From Flavobacterium algicola (GTDB taxonomy: Bacteria > Bacteroidota > Bacteroidia > Flavobacteriales > Flavobacteriaceae): a stretch of 64,000 nucleotides of DNA. The stretch is taken from NCBI RefSeq assembly GCF_022399565.1, contig NZ_JAJTUT010000004.1:1-64000 (forward strand), in the 5' to 3' direction. Under the pieces are notes generated by a model. The model was not told the origin of the DNA and ran no database searches. It saw nothing but the letters and a program-made list of their open reading frames with translations. Shown in pieces: positions 27,110 through 35,921 of this stretch (position 1 is its first letter; each line of letters opens with the position of its first letter). Both the position numbers and the translations under genes were made by a program.

Positions 27110-29932
27110 ATGAAAATCAAACTTACTTTTTTATCATTTCTCCTTTTTGGAATCACGATTGTTGGTACTATTAATTCTTACGCAAATGGAACTCCACCGT
27201 CCAAAGGAATTTTTAGTATCGAAACAGGATACACAATCACCAAAGTGCGTACAGCATTGGATAAGAAAAAATCTTTTGTAGTAGCAAGTAGCTATGAAGG
27301 AACGCTTTTAGGAATTTCCTATGAAGGTAAAATTCTTTGGAAAAATGCCTTATCGGGTTTTATGAATCAGGACATCTGGTGTCAGGACATTACTGGCGAT
27401 GGAAAAGACGAAATTCTAGCCGCCAATTCGGATGGAACACTATATTGCTTAAATGCTGACGGAAAATTGATATGGCAATTCAAGAAAGACGATACTCCTA
27501 TGTATGCCGTTTGTGTAGTCAAAAAAGACAAAGTTCCGTATGTAGTTTGTGGTGGTTTTGACAAAAGTATTTACTACCTCAATGCTGATGGAAAAGAAGT
27601 AAAACAACTGAAATCAAAATCGTATTCGATAGAGAAAAACTCAGGGAAACTAGAAGGCAAAATTCCAGAAAACAATACACATACCCCAAATTTTATTCGT
27701 TCTATTCCGCAAGCGGATGGGAGTGAAGTCTTAGCAATTTTAGGAACCAACAATCACATGAGTTCTTCTGGTACGATCTATTTATTCAAACCATTGGAAG
27801 ACCAGCCTTTTCGCAAGGATAAAGTAACGGTTCCAAGATCGATGGGAGATTTTAAAGTAATGGATCTAAACGAAGATGGCGAAAACGAAGTTTTTTTAGG
27901 GAATTCTGTTCATACAAGTGATACGGGTTACGGGATTTACTACCCCAAAACAGGAAATACTAAAGTGGTTAAGATTAAATCAAAAGACCTAGATACCGGC
28001 TATTTAATTGTTCAAGGAGAGAAAATAGGTGCTGGTAAGAATAGTCAATTGTTGGTTTTAATGGGAGATCGCATCTTGTTAGTAAACCCAAATTTGGATA
28101 TGAAAAAAGCAGAGACCTTGGTGTCCAAACATGCTTTTAATGATGTATGGAAAGATCCTTCTACAGGCAAAATTATTTTGGCAAGCGATCAAAGTGGTGG
28201 GAGTTGCATTCATATCATCGATACCGAAGAGGCTAATTGGAAAAAAGAATACATCAATATCAACCCTCCGGGGAAAATACAATCAATTCTAAAAAACACC
28301 GAAGTTATTGTAGAAAGCATCAAGAAGTTCAAACCTTTGGCTTGGGAGCGAAAACCTTTGCCGGTTTATTTCATGTCTGAGAATTTCAAAACACCTTTGG
28401 CAATTTCAGTTTCAGATAATATCAAAAAGAATTTTAGTAGTCCTGTTTTTCTAAATAGCAAACACATGACGCAAGTGCAATCTCCCGAGAGCTGGAACAG
28501 AGATGCAATGACCAACGAAAAATACCGCAACAAACGTGATAGAAGAAAAAAATACAATTTAAGTCAACAGGAAGTACTTGATATTTTGGGTAAGGAGTAC
28601 ATAAACAGTCCTGGTTTAGCGACTTGGGGTGGTCATGGAAATGATCCTTATTTCTACAGTTTACAAACCACCGAAAAATTAATTGATATTGCAGCAGGAA
28701 AAAAAACAGTATTGATTTATCCTGAATTGGAAGATCATACAGATGATTTTCAATTTGTATTGAATGACTTAATTAATCCTTTAGCGAAATATTCGCAAGG
28801 AAAAAATACCAATTTGTTTTTACGAACCAAAAATATTTTTTGGCTAGGTTCTATTTACAAACCCGAATGGAAAAATTTCATGTCGGGAGAATATGCTGAT
28901 GTTTTTGTACCCTCAATGGAAGAAACCACCGATAAAATCATGGAATTAAGTCTTTCGGGTCGTTTAGGAATTTGGACGAGTGGCGCTACAAACAGTTGGG
29001 GATCACGTGCTGTGAGAGACAACACTAGTTTTGACCGCCAACGTCAGGTGTCGTATCAAACCATTCCAAACCATTATTTGCGCATGTTGGTGTATCATAT
29101 TTCGTATGGAGCTACTTATTTAGATAATTTTCCTATTGACCAAGATTATATGAGTGTACTTTGGGATTTGATTGCCAAAGGAGCTTTGTATGTGCCTAAA
29201 AGCGAAGAGATTTTAAGTTTTTCGCCAGTACATTTGGCTATGACAGAACCAAATGAGAATTTTATTCAAGAGGGTGGAAATAACAAATACACCACATTCT
29301 TCGATAAAAAATATGAAGACGAGAATCCAGCAGTTTTCAGCAGAATGACAGGTTGCTGGCCAGGAGCTCAGGTGACACCTTGGGATTTTTCAAGATATGC
29401 GGCTGGAGTAACCGATCGCCGTTTGAATTTCTTAGCGCCCTATAAAAACGGAATGGTATTAATTGTGCCTCCGCAAAAAGGAGCTTTGGCTAAAACGGAT
29501 GAACCTAGAGGAAAACTTACCGATCATTTGCATCCTTTCTATAAAAACAATATCAAAGAATACATCACAGATGGTAAAGATTATATTTCAGCTGATGGAA
29601 AAGAAAAATATCCAGCTAATAACTATTACAAAGGAATTGAAAAAGACATCAATGAAAGTGCAAAATTATTGCCTATCACGGTTTCAGGAGAAGTGGCTTG
29701 GGTAGTTGCACAAACAGCTCCAACACATTTACGCCTAACCATCATCGATAGTGGATACATTAACCCTGCAGAACGCCTAGCAAATATTAGTTTCAATGGC
29801 GTAAAACCTGTAAAAATCACAGATGTTTTGACTGGTGAAAAGTGGGATGCTAAAAACACAGCTTCGGTAAAAATTGATGTGCCCTTAGGTTCTTTCCGTT
29901 TTATTGATGTGGAATTAGAGAAAGCTTTTTAA
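27110..29932 (+). CDS. Probable GH150 lambda-carrageenase (propeller plus C-terminal domain)
   Basis: A 940-residue secreted protein from the ATG that directly precedes its signal peptide (LTFLSFLLFGITIVGTINSYA); an ATG nine codons earlier is open but unlikely. The N-terminal 400 residues form a PQQ/VCBS-like beta-propeller with repeats such as DITGDGKDEILAANSDGT and DLNEDGENEVFLGNS. A basic linker (NKRDRRKKYN, about residue 480) leads to a C-terminal domain of about 450 residues without a common glycosidase motif. Length and plan match what I recall for the lambda-carrageenase of Pseudoalteromonas (942 residues, N-terminal propeller, lysine-rich linker, novel C-terminal domain), the founding GH150 endo-enzyme acting on beta-1,4 bonds. 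The surrounding GH110, sulfatase and SusC/D genes fit this substrate. Assignment is by architecture, not alignment. Confidence 0.68.
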   Translation: MKIKLTFLSFLLFGITIVGTINSYANGTPPSKGIFSIETGYTITKVRTALDKKKSFVVASSYEGTLLGISYEGKILWKNALSGFMNQDIWCQDITGDGKDEILAANSDGTLYCLNADGKLIWQFKKDDTPMYAVCVVKKDKVPYVVCGGFDKSIYYLNADGKEVKQLKSKSYSIEKNSGKLEGKIPENNTHTPNFIRSIPQADGSEVLAILGTNNHMSSSGTIYLFKPLEDQPFRKDKVTVPRSMGDFKVMDLNEDGENEVFLGNSVHTSDTGYGIYYPKTGNTKVVKIKSKDLDTGYLIVQGEKIGAGKNSQLLVLMGDRILLVNPNLDMKKAETLVSKHAFNDVWKDPSTGKIILASDQSGGSCIHIIDTEEANWKKEYININPPGKIQSILKNTEVIVESIKKFKPLAWERKPLPVYFMSENFKTPLAISVSDNIKKNFSSPVFLNSKHMTQVQSPESWNRDAMTNEKYRNKRDRRKKYNLSQQEVLDILGKEYINSPGLATWGGHGNDPYFYSLQTTEKLIDIAAGKKTVLIYPELEDHTDDFQFVLNDLINPLAKYSQGKNTNLFLRTKNIFWLGSIYKPEWKNFMSGEYADVFVPSMEETTDKIMELSLSGRLGIWTSGATNSWGSRAVRDNTSFDRQRQVSYQTIPNHYLRMLVYHISYGATYLDNFPIDQDYMSVLWDLIAKGALYVPKSEEILSFSPVHLAMTEPNENFIQEGGNNKYTTFFDKKYEDENPAVFSRMTGCWPGAQVTPWDFSRYAAGVTDRRLNFLAPYKNGMVLIVPPQKGALAKTDEPRGKLTDHLHPFYKNNIKEYITDGKDYISADGKEKYPANNYYKGIEKDINESAKLLPITVSGEVAWVVAQTAPTHLRLTIIDSGYINPAERLANISFNGVKPVKITDVLTGEKWDAKNTASVKIDVPLGSFRFIDVELEKAF

Positions 29933-30101
29933 ATAAATTTTGTCATCCTACAAGGTCTTTTTTGACTTTGTAGGTATAAATTAACTCTAATTTGGATTTT
30001 CCTAATAAGAATTATTTTAAATAAGACTAAATTAAAATAAGTTATTAAACCTTATTTTATTTTTAAGGTCTTACTTTAAAAATGACTAACAAAAAACTAA
30101 A

Positions 30102-31439
30102 ATGAAATCAACCAAACAATTAATTTTTATTGCCGTCTTATTCGTAACAGCCTTATGTTTTTCGCAAGACCGATTGACCGATAATGAAGACCGATTTTAC
30201 ACCAATAAAATTCCCAACAAAGAAGTTGAAATAATATTCACGGGTAAAAAGGATAAAACCGATAGTGAGTTGTTGAACGCTAAAATAAATTCCCTATCAA
30301 AATCAGGAGGTGGAATCATCCGAATCAAAAAAGGAAATTATACCCTTAGTGATATAAAATTACAATCGAATATTCATATCAAAATTGACGCTGAGGTAAC
30401 GATTGAACCCAATCTAAGCGGAGATACAAAAAAGATGAGTAGTGTGATTTTTGACGTTGGAAATGAATTCTTGGTCGAAAATGTAGCGATTACCAATACC
30501 GATGAAAATAATGAAAATAAAAACAGTTGGTATCGTGTGAATTTCCCAAAAGGAGATTACCGCATGAAATTGATTGAAGGGAGCAATGTTAGAAATTTTA
30601 AATTCTCAGGAGCTCAAATTATGGATTGTTTTACACCCTTCTCGGTTATTGTTTTGAATTTGGCTGATAGTGGTGATCGTAATGAGATTCCATTCAACGG
30701 TATTGTAAAAAATATTTTGTTGACCAATGCTCATGTAGGTTATGGTGTGATCCAAATTCAGGTTGGTAAAACGATTTTGTGTAAAAACCTAGAAGGAATC
30801 GGCGGAGTAACTTTGCGTGTAGAAACGGGAAGTGGAGAAACTGGTAAACTAAACGAAATGACTGTTGATGATATCGTAGGAAGAAATATTCGAGTTCGTA
30901 ATGGGGATTCAGGATTCAACTGTTCACCACACAGAGTCGATCAAGGACGATTTGATGTCGAAGGTGTAGTAGCAATCAATTCGACTTTTGCGGTACAGTT
31001 TGCAGCTGGTTTTTTGGATAAAAAGTCAGGAGGCGTAGATAATATAGGTACGTTTGATAGCCGCTCCTATATAGGTAATATAACCGTTACTGGCGGAAAA
31101 GGAGCGCAAATAAAATCCAAAGACTTTATTTATTTTGATTGTGCTGAGAGAAAAGAATTGGAATTAAAATGTCAAAATGATGATTTCGAAAGTACCTCTT
31201 GGAGGTCAGTAGGAGTGATTCGCACCAACGCAACCTTAGCGAGCGGGTGCAAAAACGGTGGTGACGGTGGTTGCTACGAAGTAAATGTTGGAAAAATTAC
31301 CAAAACAAATACTGATTTTTTAAGTCCTGGGAATTACACCTATAAAAATATGGGAATTAGTGGTTGTGAAAAAACTAAAAAGCTAGAAAATAGCGATTGC
31401 TTAGAGCGACCAAAAGAAACTAAGAAAATGAAAAAATAA
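30102..31439 (+). CDS. GH82-like right-handed beta-helix protein (paralogue 1)
   Basis: A 445-residue secreted protein with signal peptide (LIFIAVLFVTALCFSQ) and right-handed beta-helix. The opening GGGIIRIKKGNYTLSDIKLQSNIHIKI is shared with four paralogues downstream. The core GYGVIQIQ ... GGVTLRVETG ... CSPH has Gln218, Glu241 and His277, with spacings of 23 and 36 that equal those I recall for Gln222, Glu245 and His281 of the GH82 iota-carrageenase of Alteromonas. The expected Asp two residues after Glu is Gly243. It ends in a basic tail (PKETKKMKK). It may be a divergent carrageenase acting on another carrageenan, or a binding protein. It follows the GH150-like gene by 170 bp. Confidence 0.6.
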   Translation: MKSTKQLIFIAVLFVTALCFSQDRLTDNEDRFYTNKIPNKEVEIIFTGKKDKTDSELLNAKINSLSKSGGGIIRIKKGNYTLSDIKLQSNIHIKIDAEVTIEPNLSGDTKKMSSVIFDVGNEFLVENVAITNTDENNENKNSWYRVNFPKGDYRMKLIEGSNVRNFKFSGAQIMDCFTPFSVIVLNLADSGDRNEIPFNGIVKNILLTNAHVGYGVIQIQVGKTILCKNLEGIGGVTLRVETGSGETGKLNEMTVDDIVGRNIRVRNGDSGFNCSPHRVDQGRFDVEGVVAINSTFAVQFAAGFLDKKSGGVDNIGTFDSRSYIGNITVTGGKGAQIKSKDFIYFDCAERKELELKCQNDDFESTSWRSVGVIRTNATLASGCKNGGDGGCYEVNVGKITKTNTDFLSPGNYTYKNMGISGCEKTKKLENSDCLERPKETKKMKK

Positions 31440-31851
31440 TAATTTGGCAAACAATCCAAAGTCTGCAAAAATAAAAGTAACTCTTTTGTCCAAATTAAAA
31501 AATTGGAGAACAAATAGTAATCAAAGACAAAGGCATTTTGGATGGATTTGAGGCTTGAATGTGTTTCCATACAAATGCCCAACAGCAACAGTAAATGAGT
31601 GAATTACGATTTTAATAAAGTAGGTTGGCCAGCATGGTATCCTACAAGTAAGCTAGAAGAATGGGAAAAAGCAAAAGCCTTATGGAAACCGAATGTGTTT
31701 CGTAGTCCAACGGCTCCAATGGAAAATCCTAATATTAATAATTTACCTGCAAAACATAAAAAAGAAGCAGACTAACAGATTAGTGTTTTTAAATTATTTA
31801 TTCTAAAAGTCTATGAATGTTATGGTGTCTATCGCAAAATTAAAAATTAGT
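31440..31851. other. Intergenic stretch with a coding fragment
   Basis: About 410 bases between the first GH82-like gene and the GH31 gene. The left part is A-rich with no intact frame; the right part holds the gene fragment at 31599-31775. No terminator with a clear stem is visible. Confidence 0.4.
31599..31775 (+). pseudogene. C-terminal fragment of an unrecognised protein
   Basis: A stretch that reads as authentic protein, starting NYDFNKVGWPAWYPTSKLEE and ending NLPAKHKKEAD before TAA. It has no start codon, as a TGA precedes it in frame. The composition (Trp, Pro, Tyr) and basic end look like the C-terminus of a lost secreted PUL protein. The family is not recognised. Confidence 0.45.
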
Positions 31852-34326
31852 ATGAAGAAGTTTTTTGTAAATATTGTAGTATTCGTTTTACTCTTAGGTT
31901 GCCAAATACTTTTCTCAAAAGAGTTAGGTGTTTATAAAAAACATTACAAAGAAGGGAAATCTTTGATTGTTGAGTCTGCTCAAGGAGATAAACTCAGGTT
32001 TACACCTTATGGAGATTATATGTTACGGGTTCAAGTGGTTGAAAAAGGACAAAATTTCACTCCAGATGATCGATATGAAATGGTAATTAGCCATGATTGG
32101 ACAGGGGATTTCACATTGAATGAAAAGAGTGATATTTTAGAATTAGCATCTGCTGCACGGGATGGATATGTATTACAAATACAAAAAAGCCCACTGCGTT
32201 TAACTTGGTTCAAAAAAGGAGATCCTACTTTTTTATTGAAAGAGAAAAAAGGATTTATTTGGAAATCAGCATTAGAGAAAGATAAAAACCACACAATTCG
32301 TACCCTATTGATGGATTATGAGTTGGATTCAAAAGAACATTTTGCAGGTTCTGGTGGTCCAGATCGTGATGAATTACGTCCATTAGATCTAAAAGGGAAG
32401 TCTATTTTTAATCAATATCCTGGTCATGGAGAAATGTTTATACCGTTCTATATCAGTTCTAAGGGATATGGATTGTATATAAACAGTACGTTTGGGACTA
32501 ATTTTAATTTTGGTAGTGATGGAAATTACCAAATAGCACTCTATAACCGTAGTGAAGCTAATTTTGCAATGGATTATTTTTACATTTCAGGGCCTAGTTT
32601 ACTATCTGTTATCGAACGCTATACGGATCTAACAGGAAAACCTCGATTATTTCCTAGAGCTTTTTTAGGATTACAGTTAAGTGATAGAGGAGCACATTTA
32701 CCTGAGAAAAATAGCATCAGTGAAAAATGGAAAAACACCGTCGAAACACTTAGAAAGCAAGATTATCCTTTAGATGGAGTGATTTTTGATAATTTTTGGC
32801 GAGCAGGAGGAGGGAAAATGAGGGAATCTCGTTTTGAATGGGATTTAAAGCAAACTCCAAATCCAACCGAATTGGGCCAATGGTTAAAAAAAGAAGGCCT
32901 AGTACTTTCATTAGACTTAAACCGTCAAAACAATAAACTATGTACGGGCTGGAAACCGAGTTATAATATTCCGGGTACCACAAAAGTAAAAACGCCAGAA
33001 GGAGAGTGGGTAGAAGGAACAGATCAACAAATGAATGATCCCGATTCTTGTCCTGATTATACAAATCCAGAAGTGCGTCAATGGAGTTGGAATTTAATTA
33101 ATAAAGAAGGTTTTGGCCCCAATGGAAGCTATCCAATGGATGCAATTTGGTTGGATGGCACAGATCATATAAAATCGGATCCAGATGATATTCAGTTTAA
33201 TGGATGGCGTTGGGAAGAAGTGAAAAATTACTATACATTCTTAATTGCCAAAACTTTTGTGCAAGATGGATGGGATAAAACTGTCGGCGAGAAGCAACGT
33301 TCCTACATCTGGAATAGAGCCGCTTTCCCTGGAGTACAACGGTATATGATTCATTGGTCTGGAGATACGCATCCTAGCTATGAAGGCTTAAAACAACAAG
33401 TAGTGAATTTACAGTCTTCAGGGATTTGTGGTTTCTCCTATTTTAATCATGATGCAGGTGGCTATTTAGAAAAAGGCCCAAGTGAAGAATTGTACCGTCA
33501 ATGGACCTGTGCTTTCTCAAGTTTTACACCTATATGGAGACCACATGGTATGGGGCCAGAGGGTTCAAGACGTCCGGATACAAAATCAGAAGACACCCAA
33601 AAAGACTTCAAACGCTTTGCGAAAACGAGATATGAAATGATTCCTTTTATTTACTCGTATGCTCATGAATCTGCAACCTCTGGAATACCAATGGCTAGAG
33701 CTATGTTCTTGGAGTTTGAAGGAGAAAAAGCTTGGGATTATCCGCACCAATATATGTGGGGAAATGAAGTTTTGGTAGCACCAAACGTAAACAAAGAAAC
33801 TGAAAAAACAGTTTGGATTCCAAAAGGGGATTGGTATGATTTCTGGACTAAAAACATAGTAAAAGGAGATCAAGAAATAAAGTTAAATGTTGCTTTGGGA
33901 ACTATTCCAGTGTATGTGAAAGCAGGAGCTATTATTCCCAAATCACCTTATCGTTTAAGTACGCAGTTTATTCCGAAAGACGAACTTTTGATTGATGTTT
34001 ATACAGGTGCAAATGGATTTTTTGACCTGATGGAAGATGATAATGTAACCGAAAAATACAGAAAAGGCGAACTTCAAAAAACAAAATTAGAATTCAATCA
34101 AGCGAATCAAACGCTTACTGTCAATGCTGCAAAAGGAACGTATGAGGGGGCACCAAAACAAAAAAAATATACCATTACCGTATTTGGACTTACAAAGGAA
34201 GGAAAGGTAAAAGTGAATGGAAAAAAAATAGAAAATAGTGCTATCACTTGGAATAAAACAGAGCAAATATTAACGATAAAATTGGCTCCTCAGGAAGTTT
34301 CAAAGGAGTTAACTATTGCTTGGTAA
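31852..34326 (+). CDS. GH31 family glycoside hydrolase (likely alpha-galactosidase type)
   Basis: An 824-residue exported protein; the start at 31852 directly precedes a signal with lipobox-like LLLGCQ. It has the GH31 plan: N-terminal beta-sandwich (LRFTPYGDYMLRVQVV), a TIM barrel with DAIWLDGTDH carrying the probable nucleophile D435, RAAFPGVQRYMIHWSGD carrying the acid/base D505, and proximal and distal C-terminal beta domains (NEVLVAPNVNKETEKTVWIP, DVYTGANGFFDLMEDD). GH31 enzymes are retaining alpha-glycosidases; most act on alpha-glucosides or alpha-xylosides but alpha-galactosidases are known. The alpha-1,3-galactose linkages of carrageenan make alpha-galactosidase the best guess here. 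Length is usual for the family. A 90-bp gap leads to two sulfatase genes. Confidence 0.85.
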   Translation: MKKFFVNIVVFVLLLGCQILFSKELGVYKKHYKEGKSLIVESAQGDKLRFTPYGDYMLRVQVVEKGQNFTPDDRYEMVISHDWTGDFTLNEKSDILELASAARDGYVLQIQKSPLRLTWFKKGDPTFLLKEKKGFIWKSALEKDKNHTIRTLLMDYELDSKEHFAGSGGPDRDELRPLDLKGKSIFNQYPGHGEMFIPFYISSKGYGLYINSTFGTNFNFGSDGNYQIALYNRSEANFAMDYFYISGPSLLSVIERYTDLTGKPRLFPRAFLGLQLSDRGAHLPEKNSISEKWKNTVETLRKQDYPLDGVIFDNFWRAGGGKMRESRFEWDLKQTPNPTELGQWLKKEGLVLSLDLNRQNNKLCTGWKPSYNIPGTTKVKTPEGEWVEGTDQQMNDPDSCPDYTNPEVRQWSWNLINKEGFGPNGSYPMDAIWLDGTDHIKSDPDDIQFNGWRWEEVKNYYTFLIAKTFVQDGWDKTVGEKQRSYIWNRAAFPGVQRYMIHWSGDTHPSYEGLKQQVVNLQSSGICGFSYFNHDAGGYLEKGPSEELYRQWTCAFSSFTPIWRPHGMGPEGSRRPDTKSEDTQKDFKRFAKTRYEMIPFIYSYAHESATSGIPMARAMFLEFEGEKAWDYPHQYMWGNEVLVAPNVNKETEKTVWIPKGDWYDFWTKNIVKGDQEIKLNVALGTIPVYVKAGAIIPKSPYRLSTQFIPKDELLIDVYTGANGFFDLMEDDNVTEKYRKGELQKTKLEFNQANQTLTVNAAKGTYEGAPKQKKYTITVFGLTKEGKVKVNGKKIENSAITWNKTEQILTIKLAPQEVSKELTIAW

Positions 34327-34413
34327 TGAATACGATTTATAAAACTATAGTTTTAGAATAAGCGTCTTTTCCGTAATTAAAATTATAATATTGAACTACT
34401 TAATATAAAATTT

Positions 34414-35880
34414 ATGAAAACAATTAATATAGTAAAAACAACCTTGTTAGCGATAATGGTTAGTATACCATTCATAAAAACACAAGCCCAAAAGAAACCC
34501 AATTTAATAATCATTCATACTGACGAGCATAGTTTTAGAACCTTAAGTTGTTATCAAAAGTTAATGCCCGAAGAGCAAGCGTTTGTTTGGGGAAAAGGAA
34601 ACAATGTAACCACAACTAATATTGATAAATTGGCAGATGAGGGAGCGATTTGTACCCGTTATTATGCTTCGTCGCCAGTCTGTACGCCATCACGTGCTTC
34701 CTTAGTAACTGGCTTACATCCTCAAGCAACAGGTGCGCCCGTGAATGGGATGCATTTAAGTAAGGACGTAACCACTTTTGCACAGGTTTTAAAAGGCGAT
34801 GGCTATGCTACATCATATGTTGGAAAATGGCATTTGTCTGGAGATGATAAGTACCAGTTTGATGTCGAATATACGGCAGGTTTTGATGATGGTCGCTATA
34901 TAATGCAAGGCGGTCATGCTAAATATTTGTATTTTAAAGATGGAAAAACAACCGGAATTGGAGATAAACAGTACGCTAAATTAGAGGAAGAGGATCGTAA
35001 AAAGAATGCTTTTTATGTGACGGATTATTTTACTGATCGATCTTTAGAAATATTAGAAAGAGATAAAAACAAACCCTTTTGTTTGATGTTATCTATTCCA
35101 GACCCTCATACTCCAGATTATGCAAGACCACCATATCATACGATGTATACTGATATGAATGTAGAGGCACCTATGACTATGAATTCTAATTTATTAGCCC
35201 AAAGACCTAATTGGGGAAAAGGCAGTAAAAAAGATAAAAATGAAGGAAACGGTTTTGAAGGCGAGGCTTTGCAACAATATTTCGGAATGGTAAAATGTAT
35301 TGATGATAATGTGGGTCGAATTCTTTCCTTTTTGGATAAAAATAATTTAAAAGAAAACACCATCGTTGTTTTTACCTCAGATCACGGAGATCAATTTTTT
35401 GAGCACAACCGTAAAAATAAAGATACGCCTTACGAAGCTTCGGCCAGAATACCTTTTGTAATTCGTTATCCCGAAAAAATCAAACCAGGAAAAGTAATTG
35501 AAACCGCTTATACTAATGTCGATTTTGCACCTACTATTTTGAGTATTATGGGAGTTAAGAATAATGTTCCTTTTCATGGAATGGATACTTCGGCAGACTT
35601 TTTGAATGATAAAAAGGAAATCACTAGCAATAGAATCACCTATTTCGCCAAAGTTGGTGGAGGTTGGGTTGCTGCTGTAGATAATCGATACAAATTAGTC
35701 TTGGCCAAAAACGAAAAACCTTGGTTGTTAGATTATCAAAAAGATCCATTTGAATTGACTAACTTTTATAACGATAAAGCATATAAAGAAGTAGCTCAAA
35801 AATTAGAAAAAGAACTTTTTATTCAAATGAAAAAATATAAAGAACCTGCTTTGGAAAACAAACCAGATTTAATGAATTAG
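34414..35880 (+). CDS. Family S1 sulfatase, TDEH type (A)
   Basis: A 488-residue exported sulfatase with signal peptide ending IKTQAQ. The formylglycine motif CTPSR is intact with Cys90 (SSPVCTPSRASLVTGLHP). The N-terminal metal motif reads HTDEHSFRT rather than the usual ADDLG, and an insert LMPEEQAFVWGKGNN precedes the NIDKLADEG helix; both are shared with the next gene. Other motifs are GKWHLSG, IPDPHTPD, VFTSDHGDQFFEH and a C-terminal LVLAKNEKPWLLDYQKDP. It hydrolyses a sulfate ester of the galactan in the periplasm or at the surface. The position of the sulfate cannot be told from sequence. It sits 41 bases ahead of its paralogue. Confidence 0.9.
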   Translation: MKTINIVKTTLLAIMVSIPFIKTQAQKKPNLIIIHTDEHSFRTLSCYQKLMPEEQAFVWGKGNNVTTTNIDKLADEGAICTRYYASSPVCTPSRASLVTGLHPQATGAPVNGMHLSKDVTTFAQVLKGDGYATSYVGKWHLSGDDKYQFDVEYTAGFDDGRYIMQGGHAKYLYFKDGKTTGIGDKQYAKLEEEDRKKNAFYVTDYFTDRSLEILERDKNKPFCLMLSIPDPHTPDYARPPYHTMYTDMNVEAPMTMNSNLLAQRPNWGKGSKKDKNEGNGFEGEALQQYFGMVKCIDDNVGRILSFLDKNNLKENTIVVFTSDHGDQFFEHNRKNKDTPYEASARIPFVIRYPEKIKPGKVIETAYTNVDFAPTILSIMGVKNNVPFHGMDTSADFLNDKKEITSNRITYFAKVGGGWVAAVDNRYKLVLAKNEKPWLLDYQKDPFELTNFYNDKAYKEVAQKLEKELFIQMKKYKEPALENKPDLMN

Positions 35881-35921
35881 AATCAATTCATTTAAAAGAA
35901 AAGGAACTATCAAAAACGATT

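Noticed and set aside
30102..31439. Naming the beta-helix paralogues iota-carrageenases (cgiA)
   Set aside because: The recalled Asp of the GH82 active site is missing in all five, and no alignment could be run, so only GH82-like is claimed.
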